In this document: positions 11,676-21,863 of the stretch, piece by piece
Position numbering within the stretch: position 1 is the first letter of the stretch
How the letters are laid out: every line of letters starts with the position of its first letter
From: Leuctra nigra
Lineage: Eukaryota; Arthropoda; Insecta; Plecoptera; Leuctridae
Reading direction: 5' to 3'
DNA length: 64,000 bases
Assembly: GCA_934045905.1 (NCBI GenBank)
Contig: OW203771.1
Coordinates: 1,364,001 to 1,428,000 of the forward strand
Notes under the pieces: model-generated
Databases searched by the model: none
Seen by the model: only the letters and a program-made list of their open reading frames with translations
Told to the model about the DNA's origin: nothing
Made by a program: the position numbers and the translations under genes

Positions 11676-12237
11676 GTATTTCCTTCTACCACCGCTCCAA
11701 ACCGCGCGTTGGCGGGAAAAAATAAATGGCCTGCCTAGGCGCCGGTTATTCAACACAACCGCTAAAAACTATGAAATTTCCGATACGATTAGAGACGAGC
11801 CTCACATTTTAATCATGATTAGATAAAAGACAAACAAAGGGCTATCACTAGGCACATTTTTTAAATATTTTTTTTACTGCAACCAGCGAGACAAGAAAAT
11901 ATACAATTTTACACTAAAAATTAACTAATTATTACTAATTAACTAAGCCAAAAATTTAAATTTAAGTACCAAGTGATAACTTTAAGTTTGGCTTTTATCT
12001 AATAACTAGAGAGCCCCGCCAAGTAATACATGACCCAATAAGCTCTCTTTCTGGGCAAGGCAATGCATAACTGAAGATGGACCACCATTAAAATAAAACT
12101 ACTCTGATATGCTGGCAAAGAATTGTCTCTCGTGATAATTTTTTTCAACTCACGGAATGACCGATCATAAATGCAAATCAAGGCTTTTTTATAGTTATAT
12201 CTGTGGAAGGTGCATACTAACCCCACACTAACCCCAA

Positions 12238-12687
12238 GATAGATTAGATTATTGTGGTTTAACGGCGCGTCAACGACGAGGTTATATTGCGCACATTAAT
12301 TTTTGCATTTTTGCATTTAACTTTGTCGATATAAGTGGTGGACATGGGGACGGGACGACCTAACGGGCCCGATCCGGGGGAGTCCAACACTGGTGGGGAG
12401 GCCAGGCCGGAATGGGGACGGACCGGGGGGTGTGAGGATTCGGGCCGGCGGAACCCGATTTCAGGGGGATCACCATCTCGAGGGGAGAGGCCGACCCGAT
12501 GGGGACCGCAAATTCAAGGGAGGACATGGTTAGTCCGACCCTGGCTGCTCTTTGTCTGGACCTCACCACTGATCTGTCCGGCATGGGTAACCCTTACACA
12601 TGAGCATATGCTCGCCGGCGTAGCTGCAATGGATCATTGGCCAACGCAAACCCCACCACCGCGCTAAGGTGGCAGCCATCGGTGGGG
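12238..12687 (-). mobile_element. SINE-like retroelement S2, 450 bp
   Basis: A GC-rich copy flanked by an 11-bp duplication ACTAACCCCAA (12227-12237 and 12688-12698). Read on the minus strand it starts CCCCACCGATGGCTGCC and ends ACGCGCCGTTAAACC plus a TAATCTAATC-type tail, as in LINE-mobilised SINEs. A second copy with the same 5' and 3' ends lies at 59388-61074, so the start is a true 5' end and not a truncation. I see no tRNA-like head. Confidence 0.65.
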
Positions 12688-12895
12688 ACTAACCCCAATG
12701 CACACCTGTAGTGTACAATGTAAATTAGAAAAAAAAGAAACCATGTGTAACTATTTTTAAAATATTTAAATATATCGTGAATAACTCAATATTATTATTT
12801 TAAGCATTTTAAGCATTATAAAAATATAAACAGTACGACTCAATGTTAAATAAAAACAAAAACTTCAGTTGCATGGTATACAGAATTAAAATAAT

Positions 12896-14749
12896 CTAGT
12901 AGAGCGGTCGCTCCACGCCAGCCAAGTCGTACGGCGCGCGCACACTCTTATATAAAGGCTGGAGCAAACCCACTTTTACTGTAAGCATCAAAGTGGCATT
13001 TCGGCCTACTGGATCTTAAAATTGGAAAATCTCACATTGTTGCGATATATCTTAATTTCGAGCTATGGCCCACCCTACAACATATACCAAATTTGGGAAC
13101 AATAGGTTACGCCCTTTGCGCGCTAGAGGGCCGTGAAAACAGTGTTTTAGGGCGGTTTTCATAATAATAATAATCTCAGTAGTAGTAGTCTCCTGGAATT
13201 CAAATCCGGTAACATGGCCACAGCCTAAACGGCTGAACCGATTGATCTCACATTTTTACCACGTGTGCACTTTTGGCGTCTGATTTAACCTTCACCCCAT
13301 TAATTTTTTGTGCCGCCATTTTGAAACCGGAAGTGACGTCATATCTCGACAACGGCTATACCGATCGGAACGAAATTTGCGCCAAACGATTCAGACGGTA
13401 AACTATATGGATTATCAATAGCAACAGACTAAAATTTATGTTAACGAAACCGGAAATGACGTCATGAAATTTGAAATACATCGATTGGCATTTCGGCAAC
13501 AAATTTGATCCGATTATTTTGTTATTTATGTAACGTATGTACTTTTGATATTTCATTTGACTTATTATAAAACCAACCGGAAGCCGCCATTTTGAAACCG
13601 GAAGTGACATCATATGTCAATAACGGCTAAATAGATTTGAACGAAACCAGCGCTAAACAATTTAGACGGTCAACTTTATGTATTATCATCAATAATATTT
13701 GCAGTTTCCCATACCGAAACCGGAAATGACGTCACACATTTTAAAAATCTCACAAATTTACATTTTGATACAATAAATATACTATTTGAGACAGCTTATA
13801 ATGAAATGTAATCATGTTTAAATTATAATTCAAGGGGTCAGTGATTTCAGCAGCCATTTTGAAACAGGAAGTAACGTCATATCTTGAAAATTGGTTGACT
13901 GATCGGTATGAAACTACCGCCAAACGATTCGGAAGGTCATCTCTATGAAATGGGAACAGTCACACTAGAAATTTCCTATTTATAAGACCGGAAATTACAT
14001 CATTCAAATTTAAAAATTATTATAATCCCCTCCTATATAATGAATACATATTCAGAAAACTTAAAATGATACACATCATTTATAGATATACATTCTTTGT
14101 GGCAGTGCAGTAAGTTCAGCAGCCATTTTGAAAACCGAAGTGTTGCCATATCTCGGAACTCGGTTAACTGATAGGAATGAAACCTTTGCTATTCTTCATG
14201 AAAGATCATTTAAAGCAAATATATAGTACCATACGTAGATTTTCATTAGTAAACCAAATTGTCAATGGCGACTATTTTTAATGGATTTAGTAATTGTTCA
14301 ATTGACGTCACAAGTTCTAAGAATAAACTAAAAAAAGGAGTGATATCCCCATAAAAAACACTCCGTGTAAAAATACCAGCCAAGTCTCTACAACTAAAAA
14401 AAATTATGAAATCTAAAAAATTCTGCACTGAAAAGTAGTGATATCAAAAAATGGTCCAAATCAAAACTTTATTTGAAAATCAAAAAATACTTGGCGCATC
14501 GTATTTTTAGGGCATAATAGGTATACTACATGTATTATGTATATTTGATGTATATTTTCTATCTGGTCTATACTTCTAAACTATGTATACACGATGCGCC
14601 AAGTATTTTTGGATTTTCAAATAAAGTTTTGACTTGGCTAATTTTTGGATATCACTACTTTTCAGTGCAGAATTTTAAGATTTCATATCTTTATTTTTAG
14701 TTGTTGAGACTTGGCTGGTACTTTTACACGGAGTGTTTTTTTATGGGGA
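12896..14749 (-). mobile_element. Helitron-like family C, copy C1
   Basis: The minus-strand 5' end is TCCCCATAAAAAA preceded by A; the 3' end is an 8-bp-stem hairpin (GTAGAGCG/CGCTCCAC here) followed by CTAGAT. The 5' part is a long inverted repeat (14343-14510 against 14590-14749). The middle has several TGACGTCA/CTTCCGG/ATGGCGG motif blocks. It is non-coding and lies in the Foldback interior. Confidence 0.65.
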
Positions 14750-14796
14750 TTTTGTTTAAGTCTTCTGATTCGCATTTAAGGTACCTTATTTGGCTT

Positions 14797-15706
14797 TCAT
14801 CCGTGAAGTTAGACCAGAACACACGTACGTTATTTGGGATGCCTACATACAGGGGTACCCACTACCCTCGCCCACTGTTTCAATAAAACCTCGACGAATC
14901 TAGTTGATTGTCTGATCTAGGAAGGTCACTCTGTCTGATTGCAGTGTGTGGTTTCTAATTACTTGTTGTCACTTGTCAATGACACAAAATAATAAATATT
15001 TTTGTGATCATCAGGAATAAGACATTCAATACTTTGATATTTCTAATAGCGTTTTTGTTTAGCAGAAATAAACCAATATTACTAAGCAATTTTTCTAGTA
15101 TTTAGGATATAAATATTTTGCTCCGTGTATTCCGAGATAATGATCAAACAATTTATGTAGTAGGTATAAAAATATATTAAATATTGTGTGCAAATGAAAG
15201 ACCCAGATCATCCTATAGCAATTAAAGTATGATTGAACTTGTTTTTAACTGAAACAAATTATATTTATTGAGCACCAAGGAATCATGATCATTTCGGGTC
15301 AACATCATGTAGGTAGTACACTTATTTGAACATCACTGCGTGAAATGGAAAGAGAATAGGTATAAACACTTCGCATTCAATGGAAGCAAAAACAACCGAG
15401 CATGCAAACTCAATCTGGCATTTGTAAAAATAATATAACATTTCTATATTTTACAAAACGCACAGAAACATTCAGATTTAAGTAAGTAAATATCATGGCA
15501 ATTGAATATCTTTGAAGACAAACAAAAAATAATTAGGAATCAAACAATTCTGTATATGAAAATATAAACTATAAAAGATGAAAGACGATGGGGCATTCAC
15601 TCTCCGACTCGGATGGGGAGGCGCATTGTGCTTGAAGAAGATTCCCCTGGATGTAGGCAACCCAAATAACATCCGTGTGTTCGGATATAACTTCACGGAT
15701 GACGCC
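14797..15706. repeat. Element with about 60-bp inverted ends
   Basis: The block ATCCGTGAAGTTA...GAACACACG...TTATTTGGG...TGCCTACAT at about 14797-14860 recurs inverted at about 15640-15706. The inside is AT-rich and non-coding. No TSD could be settled. Confidence 0.45.
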
Positions 15707-16247
15707 GTGAAATAACTTAAATGTATAGTAAAGAAACTGGTATAAATAATTGCGTATTCAAATTTTTACACGTTTTGGTGTTATCCAGCTACAAGCAAAA
15801 GATGATTCTGGACTTACCTATTCTTTTAATTGACACCTTATTAATGTGTGAAAGTTAGGTTACAAGAGATTAGAAGAGATTACAACAACCACAAAGTGAA
15901 CCAATTGGACTGATGAGTGCAACAGTCTTTAACAATAACAAATGTGGGATAATTATCTTAGTCATGCTCCAAGTAATTATTTAGGTACAAACCCAACAAC
16001 AGACCAGATAAATAAATGTAAATTAACCGCCCCCCCCCCCCCACTCCCAAAAAATGCCGCGCAGTAGATTCTTAAAATTTTAATTGATAATTTAGAGTGG
16101 TTTAAAATGATTTGAGTGCATATGAAAAAAAAATCGTACGTTTTCATTTGCTTCACCTAATTATAGAAATGTCATGAGTGTAAATTTTGAATTTCATCTA
16201 GGTACCTACCTCTAAGACTGATTAAATGCAGATTGTTTAGTCCATTA
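15707..16247. other. Non-coding AT-rich DNA in Foldback interior
   Basis: No gene or transposon end is recognised. A C-run lies at about 16029-16041. Confidence 0.5.
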
Positions 16248-16566
16248 ATGGGTTGTGCATAAGGGATCACGCTTCTGATGAGCGAGTGAGGGGGCATTAT
16301 GTTGCGACATAGTGTAACAGGGGTGAGGGGGGCCTAGAGCCAGAGGGACGGTTCAAAAATTGACATTATAATTCGTGAAAACGGACGGCATAAATGGATC
16401 AAGTGTCTCAGTCCGACCAATTCCATTTTGGGTGGGCGGGGGGGGGGGGGGGGGGGGGGTAGAGATAGTTCTGTAACATCCTTTCGAAACTGTGACACAG
16501 TGGGACAAGAGGAGGGGGGAGTCAAATAACCCATTTTTAATGTGACGTCTTTATGCACGGCCACTA
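16248..16566. mobile_element. MITE with GTGCATAA...TCAC termini
   Basis: Left GTTGTGCATAAGGGATCAC and right (inverted) GCCGTGCATAAAGACGTCAC form imperfect TIRs around about 320 bp. A G-run of about 20 bases lies at 16440-16459. The end style resembles the MITE at 45422-45886. Confidence 0.45.
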
Positions 16567-16907
16567 ATAAATTGTTCCAAAAAGTTTCCACTCACTTATA
16601 TGCCGCTCTACGATCTGTTACAAATGATTGGATTAAATTATACTTTAGAATAGTGCATATTGATTGATAAAAAATAAAAATTGTTAATTTTAATTTAATT
16701 GAGCGCCGATTCTCAAAAGAGAGGTTCTGATGCTAAATCAGTCTGTAAAGTTATGTCGTTTTTTTTTTTTTTTTACTGAACTCTCTACATAATACAGTAC
16801 GTACAATAATAATACAAAATAATGCGACAAACATTTTCATGTTAATTGACATTGATCTGACCCAAGGATCTGGCCGAAGAAATACAACTTCTCGAAAGCA
16901 ATGGTCA

Positions 16908-18175
16908 CCTGTTTACTCCCGATAGGTAGGCACCCACCACATCAAAGAAAATCGACGTAGTTCATACACTTGCCGCAGTTCAGTGCTAGTGTACGGGACA
17001 AGGAAGGGTTCTGCCAAAACAAGAAAGTGTCCAATAGTACTGGAATAACGCCTACAAAAAGTTGGCGTTGTTCCAGTGAAATAACGCCAACATTTTGTTG
17101 GCGTTATTCCACTGGAAGAATGCCAACACTTTGTTGGCGTCATTCCACTAGAACAACGCCAACATTTTGTTGGCGTTATTCCAGTTTGAGGTGAGTTGGC
17201 GTTATTCCAGTGTCGACAAAATCGCAACGTCGACACTGGAATAAAGCCTACAAAACGTATGCGTTCATTGTAGGTGGTCTTCCACTGGAAGAACGCCAAC
17301 ATTAAGTTGACGTTATTCCACTGGAACAACGCCAACGTTTTGTAGGCGTTATTCCGGGGACGACAGAATTACATATTACCACTGGATTAACGCCAACAAA
17401 ATGTTGGTGTTATTCCAAGGAAGAAAGAATTACATCTTACCACTGGAATAACGCCAACATTTTGTTGGCGTTGTTCCAGTGGAATAACGCCAACAAAATG
17501 TTGGCGTTATTCCACTGGAACAACGCCAACAAAATGTTGGCGTTATTCCGGGGACGACAGAATTTCATGTTACCACTGCCAATAGTGATGTTATCACTGC
17601 CACTGCCTGAATAACGCCAACATTTTGTTGGCGTTATTCCACTGGAACAACGCCAACATAAAGTTGACGTTGTTTCACTGGAATAACACCAACGTTTTGT
17701 TGGCGTTATTCCGGGGACGACAGAATTACTTCTTACCACTGGAATAACACCAACATTTTGTTGGCGTTGTTCCAGTGGAATAACGCCAACAAAATGTTGG
17801 CGTTATTCCACTGGAACAACGCCAACAAAATGTTGGCGTTATTCCGGGGACGACAGAATTTCATGTTACCACTGGAATAACGCCAACATTTTGTTGGCGT
17901 TATTCCACTGGAACAACGCCAACATAAAATTGACGTTGTTTCACTGGAATAACACCAACGTTTTGTTGGCGTTATTCCGGGGACGACAGAATTACTTCTT
18001 ACCACTGGAATAACGCCAACATTTTGTTGGCGTTGTTCCAGTGGAATAACGCCAACATTTTGTTGGCTTTGAATAACGCCAACATTTTGTTGGCGTTATT
18101 CCACTGGAACAACGCCAACAAAATGTTGGCGTAATTCCGTTGGCGTTATTCCAGTTGGCGCTATTCAGTCGACTC
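16908..18175 (-). repeat. Foldback element, right inverted arm
   Basis: Reverse-complement partner of 5085-6351, nearly the same length but with a different order of palindromic subrepeats in the middle, which points to slippage or unequal exchange within the arms. The inner unique part (16908-17040) is almost identical to 6210-6351 inverted. A unique patch (ATAGTGATGTTATCACTGCC) interrupts one unit near 17580-17605. Confidence 0.85.
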
Positions 18176-18265
18176 TGTATTTACAATAGACATTGAATGT
18201 ACATAAGCATCTAGATGAAGAGATACGTGGAGATTGAATCTTGATATGGACAACATGTCAGGTGA

Positions 18266-19435
18266 CTATGAGAATGGAGTTAAATACGCGATGATCGCAG
18301 CAGCTCGTTGTCTTGGACCAACCAAAGGAAAGCAGTCAACAGGTCGTTCATTATCTATGTTGCGAGCTTGAGGATCAGCACCGAGCTCGTGTAACAGCTT
18401 CACAGCTTGTAGTTTACCACTGCAACTTGCCCAGTGTAGAGGCGTCATCCTCTCATAGTCCGTCTCTGAGAGGTCAGCGCCTTGTTGATGGAGGTATCTT
18501 ATGACATCTAGTTGACCATACTCACTTGCACAGTGAATTAGAGTCCTCCCTGAAATCATTGCTAATGAGACGTGTGTGTTTGATGACGTCACATGCGAGT
18601 AACCGAAGAGTGAACAACTAATGACATCAGTAGCACTTTGAAAAATATTCTTAAAATAATAAAATAATAATATTTTTTTGTCTGGGGCTTAACGTCGCAC
18701 TGTTCTGCAGCGAGGCTAATGGCGACGGATGAATGATTATGATGATGATTGGGAGATGATGGTGAAGAGTAGGTAAGGATGGAAGGTGGGAAGGAGGCGG
18801 TCGTGGCCTATTAGCAGGGTACCTTCCCAGCATTTGCCTGTCGACTGAGGGAATACCACGAAAAAACTCCAGTCAGGAAGGACGGCCGCGGGAATCGAAC
18901 CCGGGCCTCCGGAATACAAGTTCAGAGCGTTACCACTCAGCCAACCTGTTCCGTAATAAAATATAATATTATATATAATATTATTAAAATATGATTAAAA
19001 ACAAAATATGAAAAAAATCACACTGAATTAAAACAAAATGCGTAAAAATAAAATATGCATTCGAAAATCAACAAATAATATAAACAAAAGCAAATTCTAG
19101 AAATCATGTAAAAATGAGAAAAAAGTAAATTTATTATCATTTAATAAAAAAATAATAAAAATTTAAGGAAAACCTAAAGTTCAAAATATCAAAAACAATA
19201 CTATCACATAAAAAAAGGTCAAAAACAAATAAAGTGAAAATCAAAAAATCCTAGAATCGAAAAACATTTTGTCTAAGAGGTTCTCACCATACTGATCTCT
19301 CGCTGATATTGGCAGTCCGCGTTGCTCAATTAGGTATTTCAGATCTTCTAGGCGTCCTTCTCGGATTGCCAAGAACATTACTTGGTGCTGTGCTTCCTTC
19401 CCTTTTCCTTGCAGTGCCACATCCATTCTTGCATT
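18266..19435 (-). CDS. Ankyrin-repeat protein gene, copy 1 (3' exons)
   Basis: Two exons are seen: 19288-19435 and 18266-18549 (stop included). The first has a TTTCAG acceptor before it, so at least one upstream exon is missing from view. It reads NARMDVALQGKG and then EGRLEDLKYLIEQRG, an ankyrin-like helix pair. The donor G|GTGAGA at 19288/19287 joins the acceptor TTTCAG|GG at 18549 in phase 1 to read QYGRTLIHCAS. The second exon holds two ankyrin repeats (VIRYLHQQGADLS type) and a C-terminal cap ending IIAYLTPFS. Copy 2 at 45.9-47.2 kb has the same splice sites and six repeats, so copy 1 is contracted. Ankyrin repeats bind other proteins; the partner is unknown. The intron carries a SINE, and the 3' flank was split by the 13.1 kb Foldback element. 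Confidence 0.72.
18660..18957 (-). mobile_element. tRNA-derived SINE (S1) in the ankyrin copy 1 intron
   Basis: The minus-strand head is tRNA-like: an A box (TGGCTGAGTGG) and a B box (GGTTCGATTCC) about 40 bases apart, near 18890-18950. The 3' end GCGACGTTAAGCCCCAGAC plus an A/T-rich tail is typical of LINE-dependent SINEs. The AT-rich flanks (TAATAAAATA...) look like a TSD. The matching intron of ankyrin copy 2 (46714-46760) lacks it. A head-less relative lies at 36100-36305. Confidence 0.8.
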
Positions 19436-19439
19436 CTGA

Positions 19440-19960
19440 AATATTAGGTTATTGTGAGGTTATAAACAATATTGCAAAAAAGGTATATATATTCCTACGT
19501 TGGGGAACCACACTCTTTTCAATCTCAAAAGTTTCATAAATGTGAAATGAAAAGTCGGTGTCAATTTTGTCGGGAAAACGGAATCCTGGCGAGTAATGTC
19601 ATATTTGATTGTAACCATGGCAACATCATTGTTGGTTGAGATAAATGACATCACTCGCCGGGATGGCGTTTTCCCGCCAAAACTTAAATTGATTTCTTAC
19701 TTCAAATTTATGAATGAACATTTACACCATTTGGTGTGAAAATATTGTGTTTTACAAACAAATATGTTGTGATTTTGAATGTTTTTAAAAGATGCTGTGC
19801 CCTATTGACATATCACTGCAAGCAGGGAGTCATAACATGGCCGTCCACAAGGGGTGGTGGTGGGGGGAGAGAAACTTCGCCCCCCCCCCTTCTACCCCCC
19901 TACCCTTGATGCCAGGAAAACATAACATTTTTGTAGTTTTAAATATAGTTTCATTTTCTA
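19440..19960 (-). repeat. Upstream part of the ankyrin segmental duplication
   Basis: Homologous to 47190-47760. Shared blocks include GTAACCATGGCAACATCATT, CTCGCCGGGATGGCGTTTTC and the left TIR of a hAT-type MITE (CATGGCCGTCCACA at about 19838). Homology stops near 19965. It probably contains the intron upstream of the first visible exon. Confidence 0.65.
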
Positions 19961-20151
19961 AACAATTTCCGAATTGGTTACTAAGAAAAATTGTGTTTGG
20001 TGCTAAATATCACTTTAAAGTGATATTCCATGAAGAATTGCGAATCGTTCCAATCGGTCTAGCCATTTTTGAGACATGGCATCACTTCTGGTTTCCAAAA
20101 ATGTGACTGAAATTACTGCCACCTAGAATTTATTTCTATAAATGTTATGTA

Positions 20152-20900
20152 CTAGGAAAACGCTCAGTGTAACGCGTTGATGAGCGAGCACTGGTACGTG
20201 TAAATTCTCCAACAGGAATTCCGTACCAAACGCACAGAATCATGTACATCCATATTGAATTGAAATAATGATCCATTCAATCAACATAAAAGTATCTAGA
20301 GAAAATAGACAATACGGTATGAGTTCTATGTTATTTAATATGAGTGACGTTTATTAAATAACATAGAACTCATACCGTACAGTCTATTTTCTCTACTTAT
20401 GTTGTGTTATAAAAGTATCTGTTTTCTATTGAAACTTACGAATAACAATCTATACGCTTTGGTACGTAAAGCAAATCAGATCCATTTGGCAGTGAAAACA
20501 TTCATTTGATACGTCATTTCTGACAGATATTAAAACTGTCGATATAAGTGCATTATGTTCTTGATTGAATGGGCTGAAAATTTGTAAAATCAGAAATAAT
20601 GTTGGTCTTAACGACCATGCAAAATATGAGTTTAATAAGATTTATAGAAGATATTTGATAGGTCAAACGGTTGTGTACTATAGCCACAGGCCATTTTAAG
20701 CATACAATTGTCAGTAAAATGTCTATTACTCTAGAAGTTCATTAAAGATTTGTCAAAATACACTTATAATGCTGGTGCCAATGACAATGCAAAATTTGGT
20801 GATGATCGGTCAAACGATTCCAGTTTTATTGGCACAAAGAGTTGACGTTTCTTTCATATTGCCAAGCCAAGACCTACTAACTACTAATCAACTTTCCGAT
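20152..20900 (-). mobile_element. Helitron-like family A, truncated copy
   Basis: The minus-strand 3' end (hairpin, then CTAG, then T) is at 20152. The body matches 2103-2510 and 2959-3330, with an extra hairpin inserted at 20298-20396. Homology fades toward 20900 and the 5' end is missing. Confidence 0.55.
20298..20396. repeat. Perfect hairpin insert with direct-repeat flanks
   Basis: About 42-bp arms (AGAGAAAATAGAC... and ...GTCTATTTTCTCT) around a loop of about 13 bases. TAAAAGTATCT occurs just before it and again about 20 bases after it. It is absent from other copies of the host repeat, so it is probably a tiny fold-back MITE. Confidence 0.7.
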
Positions 20901-21179
20901 GAAATTAATGGATCGATTATGCTGGAAATCAATAGCCTTCTGCTACGGATAGTAATGCATCTTTTGTAAAAAAAATTGCCAAATCCATTACTTCGTTTAA
21001 AATATAATGCTGAAGCATTACGAAGCTAATTACAAAGTTTCAACCTTGTTTTGTAAATTTATTTTACTGTTATTATGACCAGGTTAGCGTAACTATTATT
21101 AAACAAATGTTTTATGTTAATTATATTATGTATGCTTTGATTATAAAAGAATAGGAATGTGTATCAACTCTCATTATAG

Positions 21180-21747
21180 TATCTGAAAATGTCCAGTTTG
21201 AATGTGCGCGCCGATTATACCCACAAGGTCGAGTGAGTCTGATGATGCACAAGGTCGAGTGCGAGCATAGAAGGAAGTTCTTGACGAGTCAGGGTGTTTG
21301 GACATGCGCAGAAGTCCAAAGTGAAGACTTAGCGCTTAATCCACGACTTCGGGATCCTGTAGATTTCTGCACTGTTGGCTTTATCCGGAAATCGCTGATT
21401 GGTTGAGAGGAACTAACTAGCGGCGAACAAAATTTTGATTGGACAAGCGTCGGGTGCGGCAGGACAGAGAGGGGGGATAGCGTCAGTGAACATTTCGAGA
21501 AGAAGTTTTGAGAGCAGAGCGTGCACGGCAGTCAACCGAGCACGTCCACGACACTTTGGTCCGTCAAATGACCACGCGGTCTTGGAAATTACCGCTAATA
21601 TCTTACTGTGAAGTTTAATAAGTCTATTTAAGTGTTATATACTGACACAAGTCACATGTAAAGTGTTCTTCGTCAAAGTTTTGGCCAACAAATGTGATAA
21701 ATTCGAATACGCAGGCCATGACGACCGGGGACCAGACCCACCGAGAA
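21180..21747 (+). promoter_or_regulatory. Possible promoter and first exon
   Basis: A GC- and CpG-richer island in AT-rich DNA. Inverted CCAAT boxes (GATTGG) lie at 21397 and 21437, followed by a leader. An ATG at 21718 (G at -3) opens ten codons, MTTGDQTHRE, ending at a GTAAAT donor (21748). No downstream exon can be linked to it; the DNA after it is repeats. It may be a real first exon of a gene with a long intron, or chance. Confidence 0.3.
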
Positions 21748-21763
21748 GTAAATAACCTATCAA

Positions 21764-21862
21764 GATTCAAGATTCAAGATGTTTATTCATGTAATGTTAC
21801 AAAAAGTCACAATTGATATTTATATACCCTTGGAAGAACACAATGTTCTTGTGGTAGGGTAC
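21764..21862 (-). mobile_element. LINE 3'-end fragment
   Basis: The minus strand reads an AATAAA-containing end followed by a (TTGAATC)n tail (CTTGAATCTTGAATCTTGA), a typical non-LTR 3' terminus. It is severely 5'-truncated, and the Helitron-like element C2 starts right beside it. Confidence 0.5.
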
Positions 21863-21863
21863 A

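Larger units (their letters stand above)
5085..18175. mobile_element. 13.1 kb Foldback-type composite element
   Basis: Two inverted arms (5085-6351 and 16908-18175, about 1267 bp each) enclose 10.5 kb. The element is flanked by a perfect 9-bp duplication TGTATTTAC at 5076-5084 and 18176-18184. Outside the arms, the left flank and right flank join into the sequence present uninterrupted at ankyrin copy 2 (45340-45420). Long arms made of short tandem subrepeats plus a 9-bp TSD are the hallmarks of Foldback (FB) elements, grouped with Mutator-like transposons. The interior holds a hAT element, Helitron-like copies, MITEs and a SINE, and no transposase. It could be one FB element with a large middle, or a pair of FB elements that moved as a unit. 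Confidence 0.8.

Noticed and set aside
12335..12667. 110-codon GC-rich ORF as a gene
   Set aside because: It lies wholly in SINE S2, the other copy does not keep the frame, and composition alone explains the opening.
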